The notes under the pieces: model-generated | Database searches by the model: none | Told to the model about the DNA's origin: nothing | Seen by the model: the letters and a program-made list of their open reading frames with translations, nothing else | Origin: Corynebacterium lubricantis DSM 45231 | GTDB taxonomy: Bacteria > Actinomycetota > Actinomycetes > Mycobacteriales > Mycobacteriaceae | Length of the DNA stretch: 64,000 nt | Direction: 5' to 3' | Assembly: GCF_000379425.1 (NCBI RefSeq) | Contig: NZ_KB902181.1 | Location: 1-64,000 of the forward strand | Position numbers and translations under genes: made by a program | Shown here: piece after piece, positions 55,093-63,661 of the stretch | Layout of the letters: the number at the start of each line of letters is the position of its first letter | Numbering within the stretch: the stretch's first letter is position 1

Positions 55093-55260
55093 CTATTTCC
55101 TTGACTCCCGATAAGCCATTATGAGCTGATATGCCGACATCAGGGCCAGCAATGCGCCCACAACGGCAATGAACCACATTCCTTGCCAGGCGACGAAGAT
55201 CGTAAACAAGATGACCACAATCAGCCGCAGCCAGATGGCTGGGATCATTTTCTGAGCCAT
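55093..55260 (-). CDS. Small membrane protein (55 aa, two helices)
   Basis: A 55-residue frame reads MAQKMIPAIWLRLIVVILFT and ends AYRESRK. GGGAGA lies 6 nt upstream of the ATG. Two hydrophobic segments (about 11-27 and 28-48) with a basic tail predict an integral membrane hairpin. It sits 14 bp after the YceI gene on the same strand, so it is probably its operon partner. No family recognised. Confidence 0.72.
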   Translation of the reverse strand: MAQKMIPAIWLRLIVVILFTIFVAWQGMWFIAVVGALLALMSAYQLIMAYRESRK

Positions 55261-55274
55261 GCGAGATCTCCCTC

Positions 55275-55982
55275 TTAGTTCGAAGCCTGCGAAAGATTAA
55301 TGCGCAGGTTCACTTCGCCTTCATCTGCAATCGTCGCCGCAACAAACTCTGGAGACTCCACGCCGTAGTCCTGACGGTTGATCGGAATGTCTCCGGCGAC
55401 GATGAGATTGTTACCAGAACGCACTACGTCAAATGTATGGGTAATCTGGCGCGTTTCTCCATGGATGGTCAAATCACCGGTCAGCTCAACATTGCCGATC
55501 GAGCCGTCATCCGGGAGATTTGATACATCAGCAGGCTCGGTCAGGACAAAGTTGGACTCAGGGAATTCATCGGTGTGCAGGATCTTCTGCCGCACATTTA
55601 CGTCACGGACATCCCGATCTGTGACGATATTCGTCATGTCGACGGTGATCTCGCCAGCCTTCACCTGACCTTCAGCGATTGTTACTGCACCAGTTACACC
55701 TTCAGTCGAACCCGAGGTGACCTTACGCTCTGCGGGCAGCACCTCGTAAAAGGTGAATCCCGCTGACGAAGAATTAGGCCCAGGCGCGGTATTTACTTGC
55801 CACTCGCCATCGACCTCAGTAGTTGCAGGTTGCGTCCTTTGCTCGTTGATTCCTTCAGTTTTTACTCCAGCGCCCATCACGAGTGTGTAGATCACCGGAA
55901 ATAACGCAAACGCGGCTAAAGCCAAGATCACGAGTACGACGACCGCCAATATCACATTGGTTGTCTTTGACCTTTTCTGCAC
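55275..55982 (-). CDS. YceI-family membrane-anchored protein
   Basis: 235 aa. Basic N-terminus and one membrane helix (about 9-35, VILAVVVLVILALAAFALFPVIYTLV), then an extracellular YceI lipocalin-like domain (about 60-232: GEITVDMTNIVTDRDVRDVNVR, LTGDLTIHGETRQITHTFDV, INRQDYGV). The family binds polyisoprenoid lipids such as menaquinone-like molecules. Its stop is followed by the small membrane protein, and its GTG start lies 2 bp from the stop of the zinc-motif gene, so the three likely form an operon. Confidence 0.9.
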   Translation of the reverse strand: MQKRSKTTNVILAVVVLVILALAAFALFPVIYTLVMGAGVKTEGINEQRTQPATTEVDGEWQVNTAPGPNSSSAGFTFYEVLPAERKVTSGSTEGVTGAVTIAEGQVKAGEITVDMTNIVTDRDVRDVNVRQKILHTDEFPESNFVLTEPADVSNLPDDGSIGNVELTGDLTIHGETRQITHTFDVVRSGNNLIVAGDIPINRQDYGVESPEFVAATIADEGEVNLRINLSQASN

Positions 55983-55984
55983 GC

Positions 55985-56323
55985 CTACCTCAATCTCTCA
56001 ATCTTTGTGGCCATGGTGACGAGTTCGTCACACAGCTCATTTATCTCATCCGGATCTGCACCTTCACGCGATGCAGTGGCAATGTCCTCCGCAGCGCAAC
56101 GAAGCGCATAAAGATTATCGCGAAGATCATCTGCCTTCTCCGGGCGCATGATCACTGCGTCTTGAGGAATGGGAGTCCCAGAAATATTGTTGCGTTGCTC
56201 GTAGGCACGCTGCTTACAGGTGGCGCTGCAGTATTTCCGACGACGGCCTCTCCCCTTCTGCTGAGCTAATTCACGTCCGCACCACAAGCAGGTGGGGCTC
56301 TTCGGCTCAAGGTGAACAGTCAC
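55985..56323 (-). CDS. Zinc-ribbon-like conserved protein
   Basis: 112 aa with GTG start. Four Cys in CLWCGREL and RKYCSATCKQRAYEQR form a treble-clef-like zinc site (residues 12-36), followed by a helical tail. Function unknown; DNA or RNA binding is plausible. Divergent from rbpA with 114 bp between; TAGGAT 8 nt upstream of the start codon fits leaderless expression. Confidence 0.78.
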   Translation of the reverse strand: MTVHLEPKSPTCLWCGRELAQQKGRGRRRKYCSATCKQRAYEQRNNISGTPIPQDAVIMRPEKADDLRDNLYALRCAAEDIATASREGADPDEINELCDELVTMATKIERLR

Positions 56324-56347
56324 GGATTTATATCCTAGTCCACCCAG

Positions 56348-56378
56348 GGAACAAACTAAATGTCATCGCCGTTATAAT
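56348..56378 (+). promoter_or_regulatory. rbpA promoter region, overlapping sigma-A and sigma-H-type elements
   Basis: GGAAC (56348-56352) and GTT (56371-56373), separated by 18 bp, match the SigH/SigR-type -35/-10 pattern. TATAAT (56373-56378) of the vegetative type shares the last T. Both would drive rbpA at 56438. Confidence 0.5.
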
Positions 56379-56437
56379 AGGAAGAACGTAATGGTGCCCT
56401 TGTCTTGGGCACCCTTAAATGAAGGGATGGATGCTAC

Positions 56438-56809
56438 ATGGCAGATCGCGTATTGCGCGGAAGCCGCATGGGTGCAGTCAGCTACGAAACTGACCGTGAC
56501 CATGACCTCGCCCCACGCCAGATGGTCAAGTACCAGACTCCATCAGGTGAAATCTTTGATGTTCCATTCGCTGATGATGCGGAAATTCCAGAGGAATGGA
56601 TGTGCAAGAACGGTCAGCTTGGCACCCTGATTGAGGGTGAAGGCGTTGAATCGAAGCCAACCAAGCCCCCTCGTACCCACTGGGACATGCTGCGTGAGCG
56701 TCGCTCCATTGAGGAGCTCGATGTCCTCCTTGAGGAGCGCTTGGAGCACCTGCGTAAGCGTCGTCGCAGCGCTGCTCGCCTGGCAAAGGAACAGCAGGGC
56801 GAGAGCTAA
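56438..56809 (+). CDS. rbpA: RNA polymerase-binding protein RbpA
   Basis: 123 aa. Begins MADRVLRGSRMGAVSYETDR (core RbpA N-terminal tail) and has the sigma-interacting C-terminal part with PPRTHWDMLRERRSIEELD, then a very basic helix (LRKRRRSAARL). RbpA stabilises the primary sigma-RNAP complex in actinobacteria. Upstream are possible SigA and SigH promoters; a terminator follows. Confidence 0.95.
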   Translation: MADRVLRGSRMGAVSYETDRDHDLAPRQMVKYQTPSGEIFDVPFADDAEIPEEWMCKNGQLGTLIEGEGVESKPTKPPRTHWDMLRERRSIEELDVLLEERLEHLRKRRRSAARLAKEQQGES

Positions 56810-56821
56810 GCGCTTAAAACT

Positions 56822-56857
56822 AAAGCACTCAGACTTTAAATTAGTCTGAGTGCTTTT
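56822..56857. terminator. Bidirectional terminator between rbpA and ridA
   Basis: AAAGCACTCAGACT and AGTCTGAGTGCTTT pair perfectly (14 bp) around a loop of 7 nt, followed by T-rich sequence rightward (TTTTTGC) and TTTAGTTTT leftward. It separates two convergent genes. Confidence 0.9.
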
Positions 56858-56859
56858 TG

Positions 56860-57267
56860 CTATGCGCCGAGATAGGCGACTGCTGAGATCTCTACGAGGA
56901 ATTCCGGACGGGCTAAAGCCGCTACACCCACGACTGTGTGGGTGGGCAGAACTTTCCCGGTGAAGTAGCGACCGCGAGCGATGTTGACTACTGGTGCATC
57001 GGTGACGTCGACCAAGTAGGTCGTCGTGGAGATGATATTTTCCAGGAATCCGCCTGCTTCCTCCACGACCGCTTGGAGGTTCTGAAACACCTGATCGGTT
57101 TGCGCTTCGATGTCATCTATACCGACGATGTTGGCTTCCTGGTCAAAGGCAACCATGCCGGAGATATGAAGGAAATCGCCGGCACGGACGCCATACGAGT
57201 ACATCGTTCGCTCGGCAGGACCTGGTGGGAGTTGGGCCGGCATAATGGCCTGTTGTTTCTGGTTCAT
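56860..57267 (-). CDS. RidA-family enamine/imine deaminase
   Basis: 135 aa. GDFLHISGMVAFDQEANIVG and NIISTTTYLVDVTD fit the YjgF/RidA fold; the conserved Arg is in FTGKVLPTHTVVGVAALARPEFLVEI. The family hydrolyses reactive enamines from PLP enzymes; some members differ in function. Confidence 0.88.
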   Translation of the reverse strand: MNQKQQAIMPAQLPPGPAERTMYSYGVRAGDFLHISGMVAFDQEANIVGIDDIEAQTDQVFQNLQAVVEEAGGFLENIISTTTYLVDVTDAPVVNIARGRYFTGKVLPTHTVVGVAALARPEFLVEISAVAYLGA

Positions 57268-57288
57268 GCAGATCCGGCCTTTCTCTTG

Positions 57289-58290
57289 CTAAACCTCGCC
57301 GCGGGCGTGCTTGACTTCGTAATCTAGCAGCTTGCCGCCTTCGGAGACCATGCCAGTGACTTGCTGGGCGCCTTCTTGTACCTTTCCAGGTACGTCAGCG
57401 AGTGAGGAATGCTGTACTTCGTACTTGGCCAACTTGGCTCCCTCAGAAACCATTCCAGTGACCTGCTTGAAGACGCGTCGGATGTCCTTCGGTGCCTCAG
57501 CCAATTTCGAGTGCTTCAGCTCATAACCAGCCAAGCTTGTTGCATAGGAGGTGACGTCCTTCAACTGGCTCAGGCGGTGCTCAATGCCCCACTTGGTGAC
57601 CTCTACAAGTGACTCACCTGCAAAGCTTGCGTCCAGCTTGGATTCACCCAGCTCACGCTCGGTGAAAGTGATGGGCACCTCGCGCACGTCGAAATCCTGT
57701 TGAATCGCCCTAAATGCGAACTCCGTTTGGAAGATGTAGCCCTTCTTCGAGAGTTCATGCACGTCGATGGTTTCCAACACTTCGCGACGAATCGCGCGGT
57801 AACCAGCAGTCATGTCCTTAATATCGCCGGTCAAGGCAAGCGAAATGTACAGGTTGCCACCCTTGGACAAAAGGTAACGTTGCTTTGGCCAGTTCACAAC
57901 CTTGCCGCCCTCGACGTAGCGAGAACCGATGACTAGGTCCGCGCCGTCGTCGATTTGCTCGAGCAAAAGGTGGAGCTGTTCTGGAGCGTGGGAGCCGTCA
58001 GCGTCCATTTGAACGACTACTTCATAGCCCTTTTCTTGTGCCCACTCGAAGCCACGGATGTAGGCCCCAAGCAGACCGTCCTTGGTCTCGCGGTGCAGCA
58101 CGTTGATGTTCTCGTCCGCGGCTGCCATTTCGTCAGCCTTCTCACCGGTGCCATCGGGAGAGCTATCGTCGACCACCAAGATATCGACCTGAGGAGTGGA
58201 CTTGCGCACACGTCCCACGATGAGCGGGAGGTTCTCAACCTCATTATAAGTTGGGATGATTACCAGCGTTGAGTCACTAACCTTGGACAA
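57289..58290 (-). CDS. ppm: Polyprenol monophosphomannose synthase Ppm with repeated C-terminal tail
   Basis: 333 aa from TTG 58290, AAGGAG 9 nt upstream. GT2-type domain: VIIPTYNEVENLPLIVGRV, DDSSPDGTGEKADEM, VQMDADGSHAPEQL and DLVIGSRYVEGGKVVNWP. It transfers mannose from GDP-mannose to polyprenyl phosphate, the donor for lipomannan/LAM synthesis. The last ~90 residues carry an internal repeat, roughly YE[LV][KQ]HS[KS]LA[ED]xP...QVTGMVSEG[AG]KL, about 2.3 copies. E. coli-type and C. glutamicum Ppm1 end without this tail. Lnt is encoded next upstream, as in Corynebacterium where lipoprotein acylation and mannosylation genes are linked. Confidence 0.9.
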   Translation of the reverse strand: MSKVSDSTLVIIPTYNEVENLPLIVGRVRKSTPQVDILVVDDSSPDGTGEKADEMAAADENINVLHRETKDGLLGAYIRGFEWAQEKGYEVVVQMDADGSHAPEQLHLLLEQIDDGADLVIGSRYVEGGKVVNWPKQRYLLSKGGNLYISLALTGDIKDMTAGYRAIRREVLETIDVHELSKKGYIFQTEFAFRAIQQDFDVREVPITFTERELGESKLDASFAGESLVEVTKWGIEHRLSQLKDVTSYATSLAGYELKHSKLAEAPKDIRRVFKQVTGMVSEGAKLAKYEVQHSSLADVPGKVQEGAQQVTGMVSEGGKLLDYEVKHARGEV

Positions 58291-58336
58291 CGTTCCGGGC
58301 TCCTTTGCTTTCTGGTGGCGTGGTTTAGGCACGAGC

Positions 58337-59806
58337 TTACCTGCGCTTGCGCAATACAACCGATGCAAGCATCAATAATACGCCCATACCGACGAGAATC
58401 CATTCGACGACCTGCCCGTATCGCGCGGCAAAGGTGATGGAATCTCGCAGTGGAAGCGTCTCAGTGAGGGTTGCCGCCTCAAACATGCCCGTTTCCTGGG
58501 ACACGGTGCCGTCGGGGTGCACGATGGCAGAAACACCGGAGGTCGCCGCAACCACGACGGCGCGGTCAAGCTCGATGGCCCGCATCCGGCTCATCGCGAG
58601 CTGTTGGTAGGTCATATCGGTGAATCCGAAGGTGGCGTTGTTCGTCGGTGTGGTGAGAATCTGTGCGCCATTGAGAACCGCGTCGCGGTAGGCCGCGTCA
58701 AAGATCACCTCGTAGCAGGTGGCTACACCCACCACGATGCCTCGCATGGAAACGGTGCCGTCGCCGTTGCCAGGTTTAAAGTCACCGGCTAGATCAACGT
58801 ATTCGGAGAAGAGCCGGAAAAAATCGCGCATGGGCATGTATTCGCCGAATGGCTGCAGGTAGATCTTGTTGTGGTAGTCACCGGGCCCAGTCTCTGGGTC
58901 GAAAACGACCATAGTGTTTCGCGCGCCGACTTCGTCTCGCGTGATCGTCCCGACAAGTACGGGGGCGTCGACTGCGGCGACGGCGTCGTCGATAAGCGAA
59001 CGTGCTTGAGGATCTGTAAACGGATTGACGTCAGAGGAGTTCTCGGGCCAGATGACGATATCGGGCTGCTCCCCGGAGTCGGCGAGCTTGTGCGTCTCGC
59101 GGGCATGATTGGCGAGCACGGCGCGGCGTTGCGCGTTGAAATCCAAGCCCATGCGGGGGACGTTGCCTTGGACCGCGGAGGCCGTGACCTCTTCTGTGGT
59201 GTGGGCGGGGTTGTTCACGGTAAATCCGGCGCCGATGGCCAGCACAAGCGGGACGACGATGGCAACTAGTCCGCCGCGCAGCGAGGCGAGTAGGCCGACG
59301 ATGCCACAACCTATGAGGGCCGTGGCCAGGGTGACGAGGGCTGGGCCGCCCCAGGGCGAGAGGTCGGCGAGCGGCCCGTTGATTTGGCCCCATGCGAGAC
59401 GCACCCAGGCGAATCCGCCGAAGGGCAACGACGAGCGGACGAATTCGACGGCCACATAGATGAATGGGAAGGCGAGAAAGCCCCACTTGTGCCGCGCGAT
59501 GAGCACACCGAAGGCGCCGGTGGCCAGTGCGTATAGCGCCAGGACAATGGAGAGAGCGATATAGGGCAGATTGCCGACGAATTCACCGATCCACGGCAAA
59601 AGCAGGAGGTAAAGCGCGAGCGCGTGAACGAACCCGAGTAAAGCACCGGCCCAACCGGTGGGACGGTGCTGTTTCCATGGAATGAGGGAGGCATAAAACA
59701 ACGCGATCCCCAGGATACCCGCTCCCCACCAGCCGATTGGCTCGTAGGAGGCGTAGACGAGTACCCCGGAAACCGCGGCTAGGAGCAACCGGGCAAGTAG
59801 GATCAC
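58337..59806 (-). CDS. lnt: Apolipoprotein N-acyltransferase
   Basis: 489 aa. Eight or so membrane helices (about 1-195 and one near the end) flank an extracytoplasmic nitrilase domain (about 205-455) with the catalytic triad: Glu in IVIWPENSSDV, Lys in YHNKIYLQPFGEYMP and Cys in VATCYEVIFD. It adds the third acyl chain to lipoproteins such as the two esterase lipoproteins in this window. Starts on a 4-base overlap with the fxsA-like gene. Confidence 0.93.
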   Translation of the reverse strand: MILLARLLLAAVSGVLVYASYEPIGWWGAGILGIALFYASLIPWKQHRPTGWAGALLGFVHALALYLLLLPWIGEFVGNLPYIALSIVLALYALATGAFGVLIARHKWGFLAFPFIYVAVEFVRSSLPFGGFAWVRLAWGQINGPLADLSPWGGPALVTLATALIGCGIVGLLASLRGGLVAIVVPLVLAIGAGFTVNNPAHTTEEVTASAVQGNVPRMGLDFNAQRRAVLANHARETHKLADSGEQPDIVIWPENSSDVNPFTDPQARSLIDDAVAAVDAPVLVGTITRDEVGARNTMVVFDPETGPGDYHNKIYLQPFGEYMPMRDFFRLFSEYVDLAGDFKPGNGDGTVSMRGIVVGVATCYEVIFDAAYRDAVLNGAQILTTPTNNATFGFTDMTYQQLAMSRMRAIELDRAVVVAATSGVSAIVHPDGTVSQETGMFEAATLTETLPLRDSITFAARYGQVVEWILVGMGVLLMLASVVLRKRR

Positions 59807-60348
59807 TTACCCTCCTTGAAATCGTCCGGGTCGAGGCCCTCGGACCATTCCTTGATTTCTTCTTCGTCGATCACCATATCGTTTTGATCCATGGGGTGAG
59901 CATAACCCTGAGACGGGTGCTGGCGCCGAGCGGAGTCATCGCCGAAGGAACCATATTGAGTGTGCTGCTGGGCCATCGGAGACTGCTCGTACATGCGGAC
60001 ACCGAAGTCCTCGATGCCGTGTGTGAGGCGGCGGGCGGCGCTGCGTCGAATCAGCGCGCGAGTCGGGCCAAAGACCAAAAGCAGCCCAATTATGGAAGAC
60101 ACAATTCCTGGAACCAGGCTGAGGACCCAACCGGCCATGATCAGGCCGGTGTCCCCTGCGATCCGTCCCGCATTAGCCTGCGGAGAGTTGGCGGCTTGCA
60201 AGGTGCGACGCAGCGAGATGCTCGCGAGGAGTGAACCGAACAGCATGAGACCGACTGCGGTGAGGATCGCCCAGCCATAGCCGATCCATGCACCTAAAGC
60301 GATAAACGCGACCAGTTCTACAAGCACATATCCAAGCACTAAAGGCAT
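59803..60348 (-). CDS. FxsA-family membrane protein
   Basis: 181 aa. Hydrophobic N-terminal segments (LVELVAFIALGAWIGYG, ILTAVGLMLFGSLLASISL and GLIMAGWVLSLVPGIVSSIIGLLLVF) give three to four helices, with GRIAGD before the third. The rest is a polar, Met/Gln-rich tail. In E. coli FxsA overexpression affects F plasmid exclusion of T7; in this setting the role is unknown. Confidence 0.85.
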   Translation of the reverse strand: MPLVLGYVLVELVAFIALGAWIGYGWAILTAVGLMLFGSLLASISLRRTLQAANSPQANAGRIAGDTGLIMAGWVLSLVPGIVSSIIGLLLVFGPTRALIRRSAARRLTHGIEDFGVRMYEQSPMAQQHTQYGSFGDDSARRQHPSQGYAHPMDQNDMVIDEEEIKEWSEGLDPDDFKEGK

Positions 60349-60425
60349 GGTGCCAGACTACCTGCCTTCTGTCTTAAGTATCCACAGCGGGTTGCTGTGG
60401 GCATGTTGGGAATGTGGCCGGAAAT

Positions 60426-61145
60426 TTAACGGGGCATCCTGCGCCAAATAGGTCGCGGAACCACATTCATGATCCAGGCCAGTAATTGCAGCGGACGAGG
60501 AATCCAGACGGTGCGACTCCCCTTCTTCTCCATGGCGTCAACGACATGCTTTGCGACGACATCCGGGGTGACCGACATGATTGCAGGCTTCATGCCTTCG
60601 GTCATGGAGCCGATGACAAACCCTGGCCGAGCGGTGATCAGGCGGACGGGTGTGCCATGCAGGCGATCAGTCAGGCCCTGGCAAAAGGCGTCGAGGCCGG
60701 CCTTCGTCGAGCCGTAGACGTAGTTCGCGCGACGGGCGCGCCAGCCTGCGATGGAGGAAAAGGCGATGATGTCGCCGGAGGTCATCTCGTCGGCGAGTAC
60801 GGTCAGGACCGATACCTGCGCCAAATAATCCACCGCGGCGATTTCGACGGCGTGGTGCTCGTCGAGTTCTGCTCGCTGTTGGTCGCCTAAGATACCGAAG
60901 CAGACAATGGCCGTGGTGGGTTGGGCAGCTGTGATTAACCCGCGGTGGGAATCCGTGTCTGTTGCTTCAAAGGCGACGGTGCGCACTTCTTTGGCACCGG
61001 CTGCGCGTAGCAGCGCAATGTTGTCCTCGAGTGCCTCTGGGCGTCGGGCGGCGAGTACGACGTCGCGGCCGGCGCACAGGCGTTGGGCAATTTCGATACC
61101 GATATCGCTCGTGCCACCGAGGACCAGGATGGGGCCAGAATTCAT
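60426..61145 (-). CDS. Short-chain dehydrogenase/reductase (DprE2-like)
   Basis: 239 aa. NADP-binding ILVLGGTSDIGIEIAQRL (TGxxxGIG variant) and catalytic Ser-Tyr-Lys in IAFSSIAGWRARRANYVYGSTKAG. It resembles decaprenylphosphoryl-2-keto-ribose reductase family members, which supply arabinan precursors, but the catalytic partner DprE1 is not in this window. The C-terminus (PLQLLAWIMNVVPRPIW) is hydrophobic, suggesting membrane association. Confidence 0.82.
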   Translation of the reverse strand: MNSGPILVLGGTSDIGIEIAQRLCAGRDVVLAARRPEALEDNIALLRAAGAKEVRTVAFEATDTDSHRGLITAAQPTTAIVCFGILGDQQRAELDEHHAVEIAAVDYLAQVSVLTVLADEMTSGDIIAFSSIAGWRARRANYVYGSTKAGLDAFCQGLTDRLHGTPVRLITARPGFVIGSMTEGMKPAIMSVTPDVVAKHVVDAMEKKGSRTVWIPRPLQLLAWIMNVVPRPIWRRMPR

Positions 61146-61180
61146 GCCCGCTAGTCTACTGGGTGGCCCGCTACCGGGAA

Positions 61181-61954
61181 CTAGGAGTTGACGGTGAAGC
61201 CAGTCATCGACAGTGAACCCATGGTGCGTTGCTTGTTGAACTCCCCGACCTCGGTGCCCTTCAGCGCGGAGGCGGCACCTGCGATATAGGCCAAAGGAAG
61301 GAAGTGATCCGGCGTTGGCACTGCACGCTGGTAGGCCTCGTGGGATTCCAGTGCGGCGAGGCGCTCTGGTTCGGTAGCCATAAGTTCTGCGGCAGCCTCG
61401 TCGAAGGAGTCAGCCCAGCCGAAGCCGGTATCGCCTGCCTGCCACTGCACCATGGACAGGTTGTGTACGACGTTGCCGGAACCGACGATGAGCACATCGT
61501 TTTCTTCCGCGAGGCGGGCGAGCTTCTGACCTAAATTGATGTGGTGCTCCAGTGGCTTGGTGCCGTCGATGGACAGCTGCACCACGGGGATGGTGGCCTC
61601 TGGGAACATGTGCTTAAGCACCGACCAGGTGCCGTGGTCGAGGCCCCAGTTGAAGTCTTGCTCCACCAGGGTGGGCTTGGCAATGTCGGAGACTAATTCT
61701 GCGATCTCAGGGTCGCCCGGTGCGTGGTACTCAACAGCGTTGAGCTCTGGTGGGAAGCCCCAGAAGTCGTGGATGGTTTTCGGATCGGTCATAGCGGTCA
61801 CACCCGTGCCGCGGGTGTACCAGTGCGCGGAAACGGACAGGATGGCGCGCGGCGCCATGCTCTTGCCCATTTCGGCCCATTTCCGGGTAAAGGTGTTGTC
61901 CTCGATGGCGTTCATCGGTGAGCCGTGGCCCACGAAGAGTGCTTGGGTTGTCAT
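61181..61954 (-). CDS. DOPA 4,5-dioxygenase-like (LigB/YgiD) protein
   Basis: 257 aa from ATG 61954, overlapping the pepQ-like stop by 4 bases (ATGA). Extradiol-dioxygenase class III motifs: LFVGHGSPMNAI, ILSVSAHWYTRGTGV and LDHGTWSVLKHMFPEA (His ligands), NVVHNLS. YgiD of E. coli opens the ring of DOPA in vitro; physiological substrate is unknown. Confidence 0.88.
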   Translation of the reverse strand: MTTQALFVGHGSPMNAIEDNTFTRKWAEMGKSMAPRAILSVSAHWYTRGTGVTAMTDPKTIHDFWGFPPELNAVEYHAPGDPEIAELVSDIAKPTLVEQDFNWGLDHGTWSVLKHMFPEATIPVVQLSIDGTKPLEHHINLGQKLARLAEENDVLIVGSGNVVHNLSMVQWQAGDTGFGWADSFDEAAAELMATEPERLAALESHEAYQRAVPTPDHFLPLAYIAGAASALKGTEVGEFNKQRTMGSLSMTGFTVNS

Positions 61955-63057
61955 CGCAAATCCTTTGGTTGAAAGTTTAAGTATTCTGCTTGTGTATACC
62001 CTACAACAACAATGTCCTCTATGCGCATTCCCCACTCGCCCGGCTTATAAATTCCAGGCTCGATGGAAAACGCTATCCCTTCCTGCAGCACGACGTCATT
62101 GCCGCTGATAATGAACGGAGCCTCGTGCATAGCTAGGCCGATGCCGTGACCGAGGCGGTGCGTAAACCACTGCCCAAATCCCGCCTCGGTGATGATGTCT
62201 CGCGCCACCGCATCCAGTTCACCTGCGGTAATGCCGGGACGCACCGCGTCACAGGCAGCCTGCTGGGCCTGCTGCAAGACACTGTAGGCACGAAGGAACT
62301 CCTCGTTAGTCACCTCCCCCACCTGATAGGTGCGAGTGCAGTCCGAGTGATACCCCACTCCGACCGTGCCACCGAGATCAACGACCACAGGATCACCCTC
62401 CTCCAGGACGCGGTCGGAGAAAGAATGGTGCGGGTTGGAACCATTGGGACCTGAGCCAACGATGACGAAATCCACCACGTCGTGTTCTTCCAGGATGAGT
62501 TGCTCCAGGTCCGCGGCAACTTCGCGCTCGGTGCGCCCGGCACGCAGCAAGGAAGGCACCTGCGCATGCACCCGGTCGATGGCGCCACCGGCAAAGCGAA
62601 GCTGTTCCAGCTCAGCCTCGTCCTTCGACATGAATAACTCGGCCAGCACATCGGTGGCCAAAACGGTCGCCGAGTGCTCGTCGAGAAGCGACTGCAACGT
62701 CAACACATGATCGGCCGTGAGCGATGAGCCGACCCCGACCGTGCCGCTGCCGAGCGGTGCGACTGCGAGTTCGTAAACGGCGTCACCGTCCTGCCACCCG
62801 ACGATGTCGACGCCGTCGAGCTCGAGCGCGCCGATATCGGTCATCGGGGCAACCAAGCGCGGCTGACCCGTGGCCGGGATGGTCAGCGCCGTGAGCCTCT
62901 CGTGGGAGGAAATCCACGACCCGGTGAGATACGCCAGTTCCGGACCCGTGCCCACGATGACGCCGGCCAGCGACCGCTCTCGGCACAGCTTCTGGGCGCG
63001 CGAGATGCGCTGCGTGTACAAGGAGTGCGGAAATGTCTTATCAATAGATGTGCTCAT
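61951..63057 (-). CDS. M24-family Xaa-Pro aminopeptidase/dipeptidase
   Basis: 368 aa from ATG 63057. The creatinase-like N-terminal domain (about 1-120) is followed by the pita-bread fold. Metal ligands: Asp in VVDLGGTVG, Asp in HSDCTRTYQ, His in TRHLGHGIGLAMHEAP-type loop (HRLGHGIGLAMHEAPF), Glu in FSIEPGIYKPG and Glu in GMRIEDIVVV. Peptide or Pro-containing peptide hydrolysis; PepQ/PepP assignment not resolved. Confidence 0.88.
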   Translation of the reverse strand: MSTSIDKTFPHSLYTQRISRAQKLCRERSLAGVIVGTGPELAYLTGSWISSHERLTALTIPATGQPRLVAPMTDIGALELDGVDIVGWQDGDAVYELAVAPLGSGTVGVGSSLTADHVLTLQSLLDEHSATVLATDVLAELFMSKDEAELEQLRFAGGAIDRVHAQVPSLLRAGRTEREVAADLEQLILEEHDVVDFVIVGSGPNGSNPHHSFSDRVLEEGDPVVVDLGGTVGVGYHSDCTRTYQVGEVTNEEFLRAYSVLQQAQQAACDAVRPGITAGELDAVARDIITEAGFGQWFTHRLGHGIGLAMHEAPFIISGNDVVLQEGIAFSIEPGIYKPGEWGMRIEDIVVVGYTQAEYLNFQPKDLR

Positions 63058-63064
63058 AACGCAT

Positions 63065-63661
63065 ATGGTAGACCCGCTCGCGCCACAGACTAGTCTGGGC
63101 TGTGTGCTCACCAACACGCTCGTCCGGATTACCAACGGCAACCGTTATTGCACCGGCACGCTGATCACCCCGAACACCGTGCTCACCTGCGCCCATTTCT
63201 TCCGCGAGGAACCCCACAACACTTATGTGTGGGTTGCCGGACGCAGGCTCGTCTACAAGGACATTCAGTTCTTCGCCGGCACGGACGTTGCGCTGCTGAC
63301 GCTGCCGACGAGCATTTCGCTTGACGACGATGCCTATCCCGAACTCGGGTCAGCCCCCTCCCCAGGGGCACCGACCGCCACGGTGGGGCTCGGTGGTACC
63401 CATCGTCGTGACGGCTCGTACCGGATTCGTGCGGGGCGTTACCTCTTCCCTGTCCCCTTTTCCACCTCTCGCGACCGGAAAACGAAGGTGCGGCGCGGGG
63501 GAATGATCTTCAATATCAACTCTGCGGTGAAAGGTGACTCGGGCGGGCCGGTATTTGTTAACGGGAAGATTGTGGGGGTGCAGTCGATGATTACTGATCC
63601 CTTTAATCTCAACCTGCACCTAGCCACGATTGCGCTGGTCGGTCACCTTAATCTCCGATAG
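63065..63661 (+). CDS. Trypsin-like serine protease without visible signal peptide
   Basis: 198 aa from ATG 63065; a GTG at 63104 (with TAGTCT 7-8 nt upstream, possibly leaderless) would give 185 aa. Catalytic triad: His in VLTCAHFF, Asp in GTDVALLTL, Ser in VKGDSGGPVFVNG. No signal peptide is seen at either start, unusual for this family, which is normally secreted. The end overlaps the convergent helicase gene by 14 bases. Confidence 0.8.
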   Translation: MVDPLAPQTSLGCVLTNTLVRITNGNRYCTGTLITPNTVLTCAHFFREEPHNTYVWVAGRRLVYKDIQFFAGTDVALLTLPTSISLDDDAYPELGSAPSPGAPTATVGLGGTHRRDGSYRIRAGRYLFPVPFSTSRDRKTKVRRGGMIFNINSAVKGDSGGPVFVNGKIVGVQSMITDPFNLNLHLATIALVGHLNLR

